Source: Rhynchosporium graminicola (lineage: Eukaryota > Ascomycota > Leotiomycetes > Helotiales > Ploettnerulaceae). Taken from it: a stretch of 64,000 bases of DNA. Made by a program: the position numbers and the translations under genes. The stretch lies in contig FJUW01000025.1 in NCBI GenBank assembly GCA_900074885.1, positions 62,001-126,000 on the forward strand. Reading direction: 5' to 3'. Below are positions 43,568-54,167 of this stretch, piece by piece. The notes beneath the pieces are model-generated. The model was given only the letters and a program-made list of their open reading frames with translations. It searched no databases and was not told the origin of the DNA. Within the stretch, counting starts at the first letter, position 1; every line of letters starts with the position of its first letter.

Positions 43568-44461
43568 TTGGCAAGACCGTGCTGATAACTTTGGTGTTCT
43601 GCTGTAGCCTGGTCTACAAAATAGGTGATCACATTTACTTGAGCCACGACTTTGCTTGCTTCTTGGCTAGCAACAAATACAACACACCACTCTGTTCTGT
43701 ATTTGTATGAGATTCTGCCTCTGTTTACTTGCCTTGGGTTCAATGACGATTGCAACAATGGATGTGATGCAAGCTTTGCTGTGCAGGAAAGTTCCGAAGG
43801 TAGTTTTGGAGGATGGCACAGAGCCCGGTAATGATGGACGGAATGGGAGAGATGCAATCTGCTTTTCTTGTTGGTCGTTCGCAGGATACCCCCGGTCGTT
43901 CACAAATGGTACCCATTTACTTACTTGCTAGCTTTATTACAATGATACCAACTTCTTACTCTAAAGTTCCTCCAGCTGTTTCAAGCTTGTGATATGCTAC
44001 CACGATACTTGCTGCACATAGACGACTATGATACGCGATAGGTATCTTGTAACTCGCTTTTGCTGTGACCTGACTTAAGTCACGTGAAGAGAATCCAAGG
44101 GCGATGAGAAGAATCAATTACATCGACTGCAGACCTTCCATCTTCTTGTTGCCGGAGACAACCTGAGCTTATGAGCGGAAGTTTTCAGCCCAAATGACTA
44201 TAAAAACGCTTGCTTTCTACAATATACACTAAATGAAATATCATTGTTGACAAAATCTCCACTAAATAGCGCCCATCGCTTAATCTTCTTGCGAGGCTAC
44301 TCTTGAGCCTCGCCGAAAATCCCCCTGTCGATGTCGCGACATCCACTTCATCATTGCGTCCACACTTTCCACTATAACGCGTCACAAAGGGTAACCATCG
44401 CACATTATCCGAAGAACAGATCCAACTTTCGAATACCAGCACATAAAGATTCGCTACATAG
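43568..44461. other. Intergenic, nothing recognised
   Basis: This holds the 3' UTR of the SPFH gene and the promoter of the next gene. Short mirrored frames at 43564-43931 and 44185-44535 carry no domain. Confidence 0.5.
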
Positions 44462-44956
44462 ATGCAGGCCCTCCTCCGTCTCTCGACACGTCGGACATTC
44501 AATCCTCTGCACAGAGTCGTAATCCAGACCTGCACTCACTACCACGCACCTCTTACAATAATAAGCATGTCAACCAACGCTCCAAACACGCTTACAAGCC
44601 ACTCAACAACGTCTGCGCCCGAGAGCAATTCCGACACCGAAGCGAAGAAACCACTCGCGCTCCCGTCCGTCCCTCACAACGGCACAACAACACTCGATCT
44701 CTCGAGCGGGAGCACGTCTGTGAAGTTAGATCATCTGGGCCCGATGGTTGTTAATGCGGATGGGACGTTGAGTAGGATTAGTAATTGGGATGGGATGGCG
44801 CAGGTGGAGAGGGAGAATACGCTGAGGGTTATTGGGAGGAGGAATAAGGTTAGGTTGGAGGCTTTGAAGAAGAAGGAGAAAAGGGAAGGGGAGGAGGGGG
44901 GAAATGAGGTGAAGGAGGGGAAGAATTTCGAAGAGAAAGTGGAGGGGGAGAAGTAA
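44462..44956 (+). CDS. Small conserved fungal protein of unknown function
   Basis: 164 aa if the first ATG is used. The alternative start at 44567 (MSTNAPNTL) would give about 129 aa. The longer form has an N-terminus rich in Arg, Leu and Thr without acidic residues (MQALLRLSTRRTFNPLHR), which resembles a mitochondrial presequence. The conserved core is near the C-terminus: VKLDHLGPMVVNADGTLSR, then NWDGMAQVERENTLRVIGRR and NKVRLEALKKKE. I recall this peptide pattern in many small fungal proteins but not its function. The tail is a lysine/glutamate block. Base composition flips from C-rich to G-rich at about 44712, inside the reading frame. Confidence 0.72.
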   Translation: MQALLRLSTRRTFNPLHRVVIQTCTHYHAPLTIISMSTNAPNTLTSHSTTSAPESNSDTEAKKPLALPSVPHNGTTTLDLSSGSTSVKLDHLGPMVVNADGTLSRISNWDGMAQVERENTLRVIGRRNKVRLEALKKKEKREGEEGGNEVKEGKNFEEKVEGEK

Positions 44957-45801
44957 GGCGGTTTGAGGGAGGAGATATATAAGTTTGGCTGGGAAAGGGA
45001 CTTGGGAATGGCGTTTGCGTGGATGGGTGATGTAAGCTTGGGCGGTACGGCTGGAGATGGGCGTAAAAGGAGAACAAATACGGTTGGTAGATGATATAAG
45101 GAACACCGATGCAGGTCATAAGGTATCGAGGATATCTTAAGTTTCGAACGCGACAGGGATGACCTGACGACCTGACGTTAGGCAACGAAACGAAAGGACA
45201 AGTCGAGTTTCGATACCCAAACCTAGACTCTCAGGACCTCCCATCACAGGGCAAAGGAACGTACCAATGCACCATCATGAGAAGCAGACACAATCGAGTA
45301 TCAAGACCAAACAGCTGTAAGGTTCAAAATTAATGACAGGAAAGGCTGAAAATTGCAGTCTCGACAGACAGTAATAGCAGTATACCGGGGACAGAAAAGA
45401 TTGAGATTTACCATATTCCTATACAGAGCTTGTGGACTTAATGGTTCTCAATAGAAGGAACTTCATGGGTCTCGATCATGTTTCCCTCACGTGTATCCCC
45501 AATTCTTGGCCTACTATCCACCTTCTCCTTATGGCTAGAATCGCCATATCCCAAGATACCCCGCCTACGACGTGGAAAGGTCAGGCTTCTTAGATTACTT
45601 ATAAGTATGGCATAGTACTTTATCAAGAACCTTACTTCCATGAATGGTTCCCGGAGATACAATTTGAACATTTATCATATCGTTTCTATATTTTGATACT
45701 CTTTCCAAATCATAGGTTACCTTGACGATCAGACTGGATTTCTGAGCAAGGTTTCCGGACTTCTACTGATTATCAGGTACTGCAAGGAGAATCTTGTCAA
45801 T
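44957..45801. other. Intergenic, nothing recognised
   Basis: The first 100 bases continue the G-rich composition of the preceding gene. No domain-bearing frame is seen. The promoter of the first GPI-type gene lies at the right end. Confidence 0.5.
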
Positions 45802-47064
45802 ATGCGTTCTTCAACCGCTGTTGTTGCGATGTCTTGTTTCCTCCAAGCAGCTACAGCTCAAATTTACGACCCCAATCGTCCAGTTCAGATCGTCAACCTC
45901 ATCAATCCCCTCTGGTATATTTGCCTATTTCTCTTGCTTTGCAGAGCTCCACTCTTAGATAAACTCTTCCTAACGCCAATATAGGGCCCTTCCCAACGGC
46001 GAGAACTCCACCCGCGGACTTGGAGCATCGGTTGTGAATGTCGTATGTTCTCCCTCGCATCAAGCACTTTTGAAGTTTGGATCTGCAATCGAAAGCGAAA
46101 CAAGAGACTAAGCGAGCGATTGTAGGACTCGACGGCGATTACCTATGCTGTGAGCTGTGATGCTACTGCTGAGTTGATACCAGGCCCAACTCCCATCAGC
46201 TGGTATGGTTTCCTGCTCCTGAGTTCCCGGCGTGTAGGATCGAGTCCTGTGTTTTGGTATCGAAACATTGAGATCATTCCACTGCATGCTGATGTTTTGA
46301 TCAGTATCTGGGAGACTGTCGGACCGCAACTGTTCACGCAGTGGGATACGAGTTTACATTTCACTCTAAGCACGAGTGGATTTAACGATGTAGCGTAAGT
46401 ACAGCTTATTCTGTCCTCATCGTCTTTTATACACCTCGGTTTGATGGTGATCTAGTACCTATTACATCAGCAAATGATATTAACATGATTCATACCACCC
46501 AGCTCCTATGAAGGCGACTATACCTTCCTATCGACCCTCGCCCCGACAATCACAGGTACATTCTCACTCGGCATCGCCGCTGCCACAACGACTGGTAGAA
46601 CTCGTCAGACAGGCACTAATACAGACGCAACATGGTTCCCTATCCCCATCACAGCCGGAGAAGAGAAGTTAGCTGCGGCGTTCAGCTCGCTGACGAGGAC
46701 TCTTTCGATCGGGAGACCAACGACGACTTTACCATCTGTTTTGGCGACGACGACGACGAGTTCTGGTAGGCAGGTAGATCAGACTGGTGTCACTGAGACT
46801 AGGAGTACTCGAAGTGAGGGTGAGAATGAGTCTGGTAGCTCTGCAACGCAGAGTAATACCGGAGTGTCTAGTGCGAGTGCTACTCCCGAGCCGACAGCGA
46901 CTTCGATGATATCTACGAGCTTAGGAACCGGTGAAAGTGAAGGAGCTGCCACGATTCCGAGTGTCAGTTCTAGTACTGTTGCCGACGGCGTCGGAAGAGT
47001 GAATGGGGAGGTGGGATGGTTCGGAGCTGTGATGGGAGGAGTTCTTGGAGTTTTGGTCTTGTGA
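45802..47064 (+). CDS. Secreted GPI-type cell-surface protein, tandem copy A
   Basis: Five exons (45802-45914, 45985-46042, 46126-46202, 46305-46394, 46503-47064) give 299 aa. The N-terminal 19 residues form a signal peptide ending ATAQ. The mature part reads VNLINPLWALPNGENSTRGL, GASVVNV, DSTAITYAVSC and, after an intron that removes the bases between 46203 and 46304, IWETVGPQLFTQWDTSLHFT. SYEGDYTFLSTLAPTITGTF then leads into a serine/threonine-rich region of about 100 residues and a C-terminal hydrophobic segment (GWFGAVMGGVLGVLVL) typical of a GPI-attachment signal. I know no enzymatic domain; such proteins sit at the plasma membrane or cell wall. Intron 3 was placed by alignment with copy B; reading through it also stays open, which makes that intron less certain. 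Confidence 0.75.
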
Positions 47065-47775
47065 GCCTGTCCTGCCCCACAACTCATTCTGATATAGCTT
47101 GCAGAACATGATTCTGTAAGATGTGAATCATTCCAGTCTTTTCTCTCCGTGCGTTATGCGTTATTGTTGGATTTTCAACTTTCCGAGTTATATTTCTATA
47201 GGCTCGAGAGACATGAGATACCAACGAGGCATCCATGCACAGACGCAACAGGCAATTTCTTACCTCATGGAAACTTATATCTGCATTTCTTCTCAGCGAT
47301 ACCCAATGCAAAATATCATATCATTTCATTTGGTTACTTCAATCATCGCGATGTAATTTCAGCTGGCCATGTGCCATTCCCTCTCAGACTCCTTCCTCAA
47401 GCAGACTAGCGTGGTACTCATTCCTTGTACTCCGCCACCACGAACCTCGAAGATTTGATCAAAGGGGCATTGCTTGATATATGGTTATCGTTTATGGTAA
47501 GTTACGTTAATTGAACGTATCATAGTCCAATGAGATAACGAACATCTAAGGCTTTTGAGCATATTCCTTTGAGGTTGCAATGCGCAGCAACCGCATGAGT
47601 ACAGAGAGAGTATTTCTGTGCACCAGGCTTGATATATATCCTCTTGCTCTACTTCATATGTACTGGACATCTACAACACTCCTATAGGTCATTCAAATTT
47701 CATACTATCTCATCTCATACGCATTCTCCAGGCCAGGAAATTGTTATAAATTCCAGCCAAACGACGCGAGCAAGA
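47065..47775. other. Intergenic between tandem paralogues
   Basis: About 710 bp holding the 3' UTR of copy A and the promoter of copy B. No third copy or fragment of the family was found. Short frames at 47123-47477 have no domain. Confidence 0.5.
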
Positions 47776-48749
47776 ATGGTCTCCTCATCTGCCACATCAA
47801 CAATCATCTCATTCGCAGCCATCACGGCCTCGGCACCAAGAATATTTAACGTCATAAATCCCATCTTCGCCCAACCCAGCGGAAAGAACGTCACCGGCCC
47901 ACTCGGGGCATCGATCGTCGGTGTCGTGAGTAAATACCCCATTTTCTCATGATCTTCTAACTTGGCGAGATATACCTCTTGATTGCACTTTGAACCCACT
48001 GACATGATAAATAAATACTGATATAATTTCTCTCTCTCTTCAGGACTCCACGGCAACGACGTACCAGATAGGTTGTAATGGAAATATCAACCATACGAAA
48101 CCGTGTGGTTGGGATACGCCGCCTTTTTGGTATTTCACGCAAGGTCCTACCGAGGAGCATTTCACGATTAGTGATCGGGAAGAATCTGGGGAAGGGATGT
48201 GCGTAGCTAATCTTCTTTGCACTTCCATCCTCCATTCCTCCCTCCTTCTCCCCCATCCTCCTTCTTCCACCCAAAGCAAGTTTTCCGAGGAAAGACAAGT
48301 TCACTAGGTAGCTGACACACACACACAGCACCATCCAAGGCGACTACACATTCTCATCAACCCTCGCACCTACCATAACAGGCGTGTTCCAACTCACGCA
48401 AGTGGTGGTGAGTAATTACGACATCACCACCACGGCGGATCTATCGACGCTGCCGTCGTATTCCGAGGAGACTGTTGATGTGAGTGCGACTTGGTATGCG
48501 ATTCCCGTTACGGCTGGGTGGGAGAAATTGAGTCGGAATGTGACTGCGAGTGTGATTGCGACTGTGATGAGTGGTGCGCGGATTACGGCGACGGGGACGA
48601 GTATACGCGGGTCTGGGAAAGCGACGGGGAGTGGAGGAGTTCCGACGAGTACTGGTAGTGTCGCTGGTGGTGAGAGAGTGGTTGGGAGGGTAGGTTTGCT
48701 TGTGGGAGTGCTGGGTGGTGTGGGTGTACTTGCTGGGTTGGTTTTGTAG
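47776..48749 (+). CDS. Secreted GPI-type cell-surface protein, tandem copy B
   Basis: Three exons (47776-47925, 48044-48198, 48329-48749) give 241 aa. It aligns with copy A block by block: VINPIFAQPSGKNVTGPLGA against LINPLWALPNGENSTRGLGA, DSTATTYQIGC against DSTAITYAVSC, PCGWDTPPFWYFTQGPTEEH against the CIWETVGPQLFTQWDTSLH region, and GDYTFSSTLAPTITGVFQL against GDYTFLSTLAPTITGTFSL. Two cysteines are shared, suggesting a disulfide. The N-terminal hydrophobic segment is a plausible but weaker signal peptide. The C-terminus is a glycine/valine/leucine segment (GRVGLLVGVLGGVGVLAGLV) fitting a GPI signal. The intron after GVD matches one in copy A in position and phase. Function unknown. Confidence 0.75.
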
Positions 48750-48773
48750 TTGTGTGTGTGTGGGTGTGTGTGT

Positions 48774-48810
48774 GAGGAGAGGAGAGGAGAGGAGAGGAGA
48801 GGAGAGGAGA
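48774..48810 (+). repeat. GGAGA pentanucleotide microsatellite
   Basis: About seven consecutive copies of a ggaga unit directly after a tgtgtgtgtgtgggtgtgtg run, within 30 bp of the stop codon of copy B. A simple repeat in the 3' UTR region. Confidence 0.8.
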
Positions 48811-49204
48811 TGAGGTGAGATAGGAGGCTGATTAGCTAGCTTTCGTCGATTCAGAAGTCGTTACTCCGTGTCTAGTCCAGTGACATATGTCTCTCGGACG
48901 TGTAGTCCGGCGAAGATACGATGAGGGACCAATTCCCGTTTGTCGTCTTTGTAAACCCTTCTCTCTATCTCGATCTAGTCGCTAGTTCTAATTTAGCATT
49001 AGGCTTACACAGAATGAATTTGTGTAAGGATGGCGAGCTCAACACCTGTACGTGGTGCCATCTACGAACCTTCAGCTCTCTTTCCGAGAGTCTGGAGAGC
49101 CTAGATTGAGCAACGACAACGACTTGACTGCGAATTTCTCCTCCTCGCAGCCCTCGACTCGATGTCGCCGAATCAAATAAATCTCCTCCTTGTTCCGACA
49201 TAAA

Positions 49205-49855
49205 CCTCTTACCTTTTAAATAGCTAAAGGATATCGATATAATTTACCTCGCCCTACTTATATTCAAGCTTTACATTATTAGTCCCCTAATCCTTATATA
49301 TTCCTCCTGATTTGATATATACAAAGACCTTCGGGGTTAGTGAGCACTAATTACTGCCTATAGATATAAAGAGACTATAAAGAGATATTTGGTCTTACTA
49401 ATTATAAGTAAGTAGTATATTATTAGAATATAAAGAAATTAAGAGCTTTAAGTACACGAGATCAAAGAGGTTACAAGAGGACTTAGCTTATATTAGAAAG
49501 TCATACAATCGAGAGATATTTAGTAGAATAGATCTATCTTTCTTTCTTAAGGCATTAGTATTTATAGCCGGATCATTTCTTAAGTTATTATAATTAAGGC
49601 TCCTTCGAGAGCTGACGATTATCCCTTCGAACAAGGAGTAGTAAAGGCGGATTAAGATAAAGTAGACGGGTTTTCAGCGCTGTCGAAAGTGATTCTTCTT
49701 TGAAGAGGTTTCGATCGATTTTCTTCTATCTTATAAGGGTATTATGCTTGCGAAGTAGGGCTTCGACCCTAGGCCTTAGCTAGAAGGAGCCCTGTTCGAT
49801 AGTGCAAAGGAGCTCCCCTTCTCGTAACTTAGCTCCTCCTGTTATTGATTTTGGA
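49205..49855. repeat. AT-rich island, probably a mutated (RIP-like) repeat remnant
   Basis: Composition changes sharply from mixed sequence to TA-dinucleotide-rich DNA (for example ttatatattcctcctg, gatataaagagactata). Stops crowd all frames and CpA/TpG pairs look rare. Better-preserved pieces such as gggcttcgaccctaggcc sit between AT-rich blocks. This texture is usual for transposon copies damaged by repeat-induced point mutation, but no transposase, reverse transcriptase or terminal repeat can be read. Confidence 0.55.
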
Positions 49856-50507
49856 ATGAATGAACTGTTAAGCCGATGAAATTTATGTAAATATGAAAAA
49901 CCAAACTTCATCTAGTAACAAGCTCAATAGTATAGAGCTATCTGTTTGAACCCAATATGTCCGGGAGTATATGGGTTCTTCCTCAGATTGCACATGTTCT
50001 CGCGGCATGTCTATCGCCCCGAAATCAAACAAAACAAACTAGCACTTCGCACTAACAAACCTCTGTGCAGCAAGCGAGAACTTTGCTCTTCATTGAAGTA
50101 CCTTGACGCCCACCGGCATATGATACCTACCTCTCCAGGACAGTTAGCGAAGTAGTCCGTGTGGACGTGTGGAAGTGGAAACAAAACAATTGGATGTCCT
50201 ACCGAGCAAATCCCGCCGGATCGCTTAATTCTACCATGCTCAATTTCCTGTACTGGCCAATATCCGAGGCCTTCGAAGCAAATGGCAGACCACGGCTTGC
50301 TGAAATCAGCCATAAACTTGTGAAGTTGCTCGTTTGTTGTTAAAATTCTTCTGCGCGACAACACAAACCTTCAGAAATCCACATGGGGAACAATACGGGA
50401 CGGGATTTAAGGCACAGCGGGGCTATTAACCGAGACAAATAAGGTCACTGATTGGCTGATACAAAGCCCGTGAGCAGCTTTCCATCCCGCCGGCTTTAAT
50501 CATCAAG

Positions 50508-52324
50508 ATGCATACCTTTACGCGACAGACGAGGGAGGCCGACTCATCATCTAGAATGTCAAGCATCTCAGGTCCAGAAAATGATATTCCTCACCGAAAC
50601 CGAGAAGCTGGATTTGTGAAGCACGAAATGTTGCTCAAATTCCACCCTACGAGTATCTACCCGAAAGCCAACCAGCAGCGTATCCATGGCCACAACAAAG
50701 CAATCAGGCCTGTTCGTGTAACCTTTCTCAAAGCCGCTGGAATCAACTTCTTGCTGCTTCAACTTCTGTTCTTTGCGCTTTTCGTGTATATCTTTGGAGC
50801 ATTGTACCAGCAAACAGATAGAATCCACGCTCTCGAGATCTTGTTCGTGGACTATGATGGGGGAAGTGTTGGGCACGCTGTGAGGGAGGCTTATGGATCC
50901 TTGCAAGGGAAGACATTTCCTACTTTGAATGAACGTCCAGCGAATCAATTTCAGATTGGAAGTTTGAGAGAACATGTCTGCCAGGCACATTACTGGGCAG
51001 CATTCTATATTTCCCCCGGAGCTTCTGACAGACTTGAATCTGCACTTGGAGGAATAGAAGTCCCAAGCTATGATCGGTCTGATGTTCTCACTTATGTATG
51101 GAACGAGGCACGGTATCCGGCAATCGTCGATTCAGCCATCTCAGCCAACCTCAAGACCCTATCGGCTGCTGCTCGTGTCTTCTATACGACAAATAGCACT
51201 TTCGGCTTGGTGAACTCGACGAACTCAAATTCCGTTGTAGTGTTTGCAAACCCTTGGACTCTGACGAATATCAATATTCAACCCACATCTCAAGGTTCAC
51301 GATTGATTTACAACACGATCGTCATCATCCTGATCTTAATCCAGGAGTTCTTCTACCTCGGTACCATCAACGGTCTATACGCCCAATTCAAGATTTACAA
51401 CAAGCTCTACCCGCATCGTATTATTGCGTACCGGTTCTGCATCTCTCTGGCGTACTGCTTTATTGGATCGTTATGCGTCACTGGATCAATCTGGGCTTTC
51501 AGAGCTGGATGGGACGTGAACGGAGCACAGTTCGTTCTAACATGGCTCATCCTCTGGTTGTTCGCTCATCTAAACTTCCTCGCAATGGTACGCAATGGGG
51601 AGGCCCAATACTCCTTCCTTTTCGATTTTCCAATAATTATATTGAGACACTTATAATTTCTCCACAAGACACTTCCCGAAACACCTTCGAACGAATGTTT
51701 GCTAACCCCATTTGCGTATAGGATCTGTTCACAGTCTGGCTGCAAAATCCATACGTACCCATGGCATTAATCGCATGGGTAATGCTCAACGTCACAACGA
51801 TTCTCCTTCCCTTCGAATTATCGAACGGCTTCTATCGATGGGGTTATGCTTTACCTGCCCACGAGGTCTATCAAATCCTGCTGGACATCTGGTCCGGTGG
51901 ATGCAATCCGAAACTCCATTACGCACTCCCGCTATTATTCGTGTGGGAGCTCATCGGGCTGGTTTTCAGCGCTTTGGGTATCTATAAACGCTGCCACTAT
52001 GCGAGAGTGGCTGAGGAGGCTCAAGAGGCGGTTTTGCAACAAAAAGCCGACGCGGCACTTGCGTTTGAGAAGAAGCATGATCAGGAGCGAGATGATGTTA
52101 TGGAAGCTAGACAGAGTCGAGGAGCAGAGGAGGAGCACGACAAGGTAGGGGAGGTGCCAAGTCTGGATCGGCTGCAGACGGTTGAGCGAGAGAAGATTGA
52201 GGAGGCTATTAGAGACGAGGATAATATTTTGAGGAAGGAGCAGACTAGGGCGAGTAAGACGTGTAATTTCGGGCCGTCGTTTGGGTTCGCCTCGTATGCA
52301 GATGAGGGTTCGGATACTGATTAG
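50508..52324 (+). CDS. SNG1/DUF3533 family membrane protein
   Basis: Exons 50508-51587 and 51722-52324 give 560 aa. The yeast relative SNG1 confers resistance to nitrosoguanidine and affects lipid asymmetry; the biochemical activity is unclear. After a polar cytosolic N-terminus of about 80 residues, one helix (FLLLQLLFFALFVYIFGALY) leads into a large loop of about 185 residues on the far side. That loop contains LFVDYDGGSVGHAV, HYWAAFYISPGAS and FANPWTLTNINIQPTSQGSR, a family hallmark. Five or six further helices follow (for example NTIVIILILIQEFFYLGTIN). The charged cytosolic tail of about 100 residues is coiled-coil-like (EEAQEAVLQQKADAALAFEK). Topology resembles the ABC-2 membrane fold of this family. 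Confidence 0.87.
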
Positions 52325-53150
52325 TTTGGAGATCGGTAGCTCATGCGATGCTTTGTTGATTACCAGAATGGTGGGATGTAAATTTTTTAATGTAGTATAA
52401 TCATGTTCAACGTGCTGCTGACTCCGACTATCATCATGTGTTGTCTTGTCCTTGCCTCTTGGAAAGATTCGTACGCTCCAAATATAGTGTCAGGCTCGCC
52501 AGTCTCATAGAGCTGTGCTGCGCAGAGACGCTGCATTAATCTCACTCACGATCTCTGCCATATCCATTCTTCTTCGATCGGAATGATCTTGCAAAGAAAA
52601 GACCTCTATAACGTCAATTTGAGCGTGGCCCTATTTCTATCAACAGTATCGCCGTGCTTTACAACCTTTGAGCTGTCCACAAAAGCTAGAATTGCAAAAT
52701 GATCGATAGATCCAGATGACTTCCCAAGCACTAAACATAAGATCGTGACATCAATGTGATCAGAACAATCTTAGAAGATAATATCTAAGAGCAGAGCATC
52801 TGAATCGTCATCCATCCTCACCCGCAGGTCTCACCTGACTCTGTGCCACATTCAGCAAATTCCTTCAAGGAAATATTGTGAATCCAAAGACTTCCACTTG
52901 CCTCATGCGGAAAGATTACCGTACGTATGTAACTTATCAATCATGAGACATGAGTTGACGTAACGCAAAATGAATGACGCCAAGCCGAAACAGTAGTTGT
53001 ACCCCTCCAGCCCCACTTAAACACCATCCATAAGTAACCTGTTTCCCATCCCCGACCTTGAACTTCTAACACCTTACACTTATAGCCTCAGCGCCCAGGT
53101 CAAGCTTCCATTAAATAAAGTCCCGCATTATTCAGCGTAGAATCGACAAA
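52325..53150. other. Intergenic, nothing recognised
   Basis: 3' UTR of the SNG1-like gene and promoter of the ABM-like gene. No domain-bearing frame and no repeat seen. Confidence 0.5.
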
Positions 53151-54167
53151 ATGTCACCTCCAGTAACCGAAATCGCCTACATTACTCTCAAACCTGGCAC
53201 CGACATCTCAGGATCATCTGATGCAGCAAAAGCATGGAAAGAAGGTCTGTCTATCATTTCAAAGCAGGCTGGTTACCAAAGATCACGCTATGGTCTTACT
53301 ATGGAAAGTCCTGAGTTACTGATGTGGTTCATTGGTAAGTCTCTCTTCAGTGTCTATATTTTCTCGATGAGCCGCATTATCCTGCGTACGCGAACATGAT
53401 GATCCGTGCAACCTGTAGCTGTTCAAGGTTATCAGCTCGTTTAAGCACCTTGAGCAGCGATGAGCTGATCTATGATCTGGATAACAGACTGGAATTCCGT
53501 GTCATCACACAAAGCGTTCGAGGCGTCATCAGATTACACGACATTTGGCAGTCTTCTCAGCACCCTAATGACCACTGCTCATTTCCACCACATCGCATTC
53601 TCCCCTTTCCCACCGAGTATCCTCACAACTGCACCTGTTACCGAGTTCGTCACCTTCCTCGACACTACGTACGTATCAGCCCTTATCATTCATCGTTATT
53701 CAACCTGTCATGGTGTCATAAAATACAGCCCAAAACCCTCACAGAGACGATTTCCAAGCAACCGAACTAATCTCCATTCCTCGCAGACCATCATTTCCTT
53801 CCAATGTGTCCAAATTTATGAGCGCAGTCGGTATACCGGATGGATGCTACGGCGGGGTATGGGGTGAAAGCATCGAAACAGATATAGGCAAACATGAGGA
53901 CGGGAGTCTGAAAGGCCGTGTGGTGGTGTTGGCTGTAGGCTGGGAGAGTAAGGACGCGCATCTCAGGTTCACCGAGACGGAGAAATTCAACGAGAACATT
54001 GGACTCCTTGGAGAGGGTTTGGGTGGCGTAGAAATGGTGAGTCTTTTCGTTGTCGCTCCTATGTATGTGTTTGAATTGGAAAGGATGTGGGTCTGGGTCT
54101 GGAACTGGGTTTCTATGTATGCTAATCTAGTGTTGTGCAGTTTCATGTCCCTTTCACGGCTGCGTAG
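53151..54167 (+). CDS. Dimeric alpha/beta-barrel (ABM-like) protein
   Basis: Four exons (53151-53334, 53488-53668, 53745-54036, 54141-54167) give 227 aa. The pattern is of two ferredoxin-like halves as found in fungal ABM-domain proteins. The first half runs from EIAYITLKPGTDISG through AGYQRSRYGLTMESPELLMW to FIDWNSVSSHKAFEASSDY. The second covers PVTEFVTFLDTTDDFQATEL through CYGGVWGESIETD and VVVLAVGWESKDAHLRFTET. The last exon encodes only FHVPFTAA, the final strand (the H-V-P-F motif is common there). Members include small monooxygenases, dehydratases and non-catalytic relatives, and no active-site residue can be assigned here. The tiny terminal exon was found because the preceding frame runs past a good donor (GTGAGT). 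Confidence 0.75.

Larger units (their letters stand above)
48750..50507. other. Gene-free stretch with microsatellites and AT-rich island
   Basis: It starts with a GT-rich run (48752-48773) and a GGAGA microsatellite (48774-48810), followed by ordinary intergenic DNA to about 49200, then the AT-rich island annotated separately, and finally the promoter of the SNG1-like gene. Short frames at 49946-50364 carry no domain. Confidence 0.55.
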
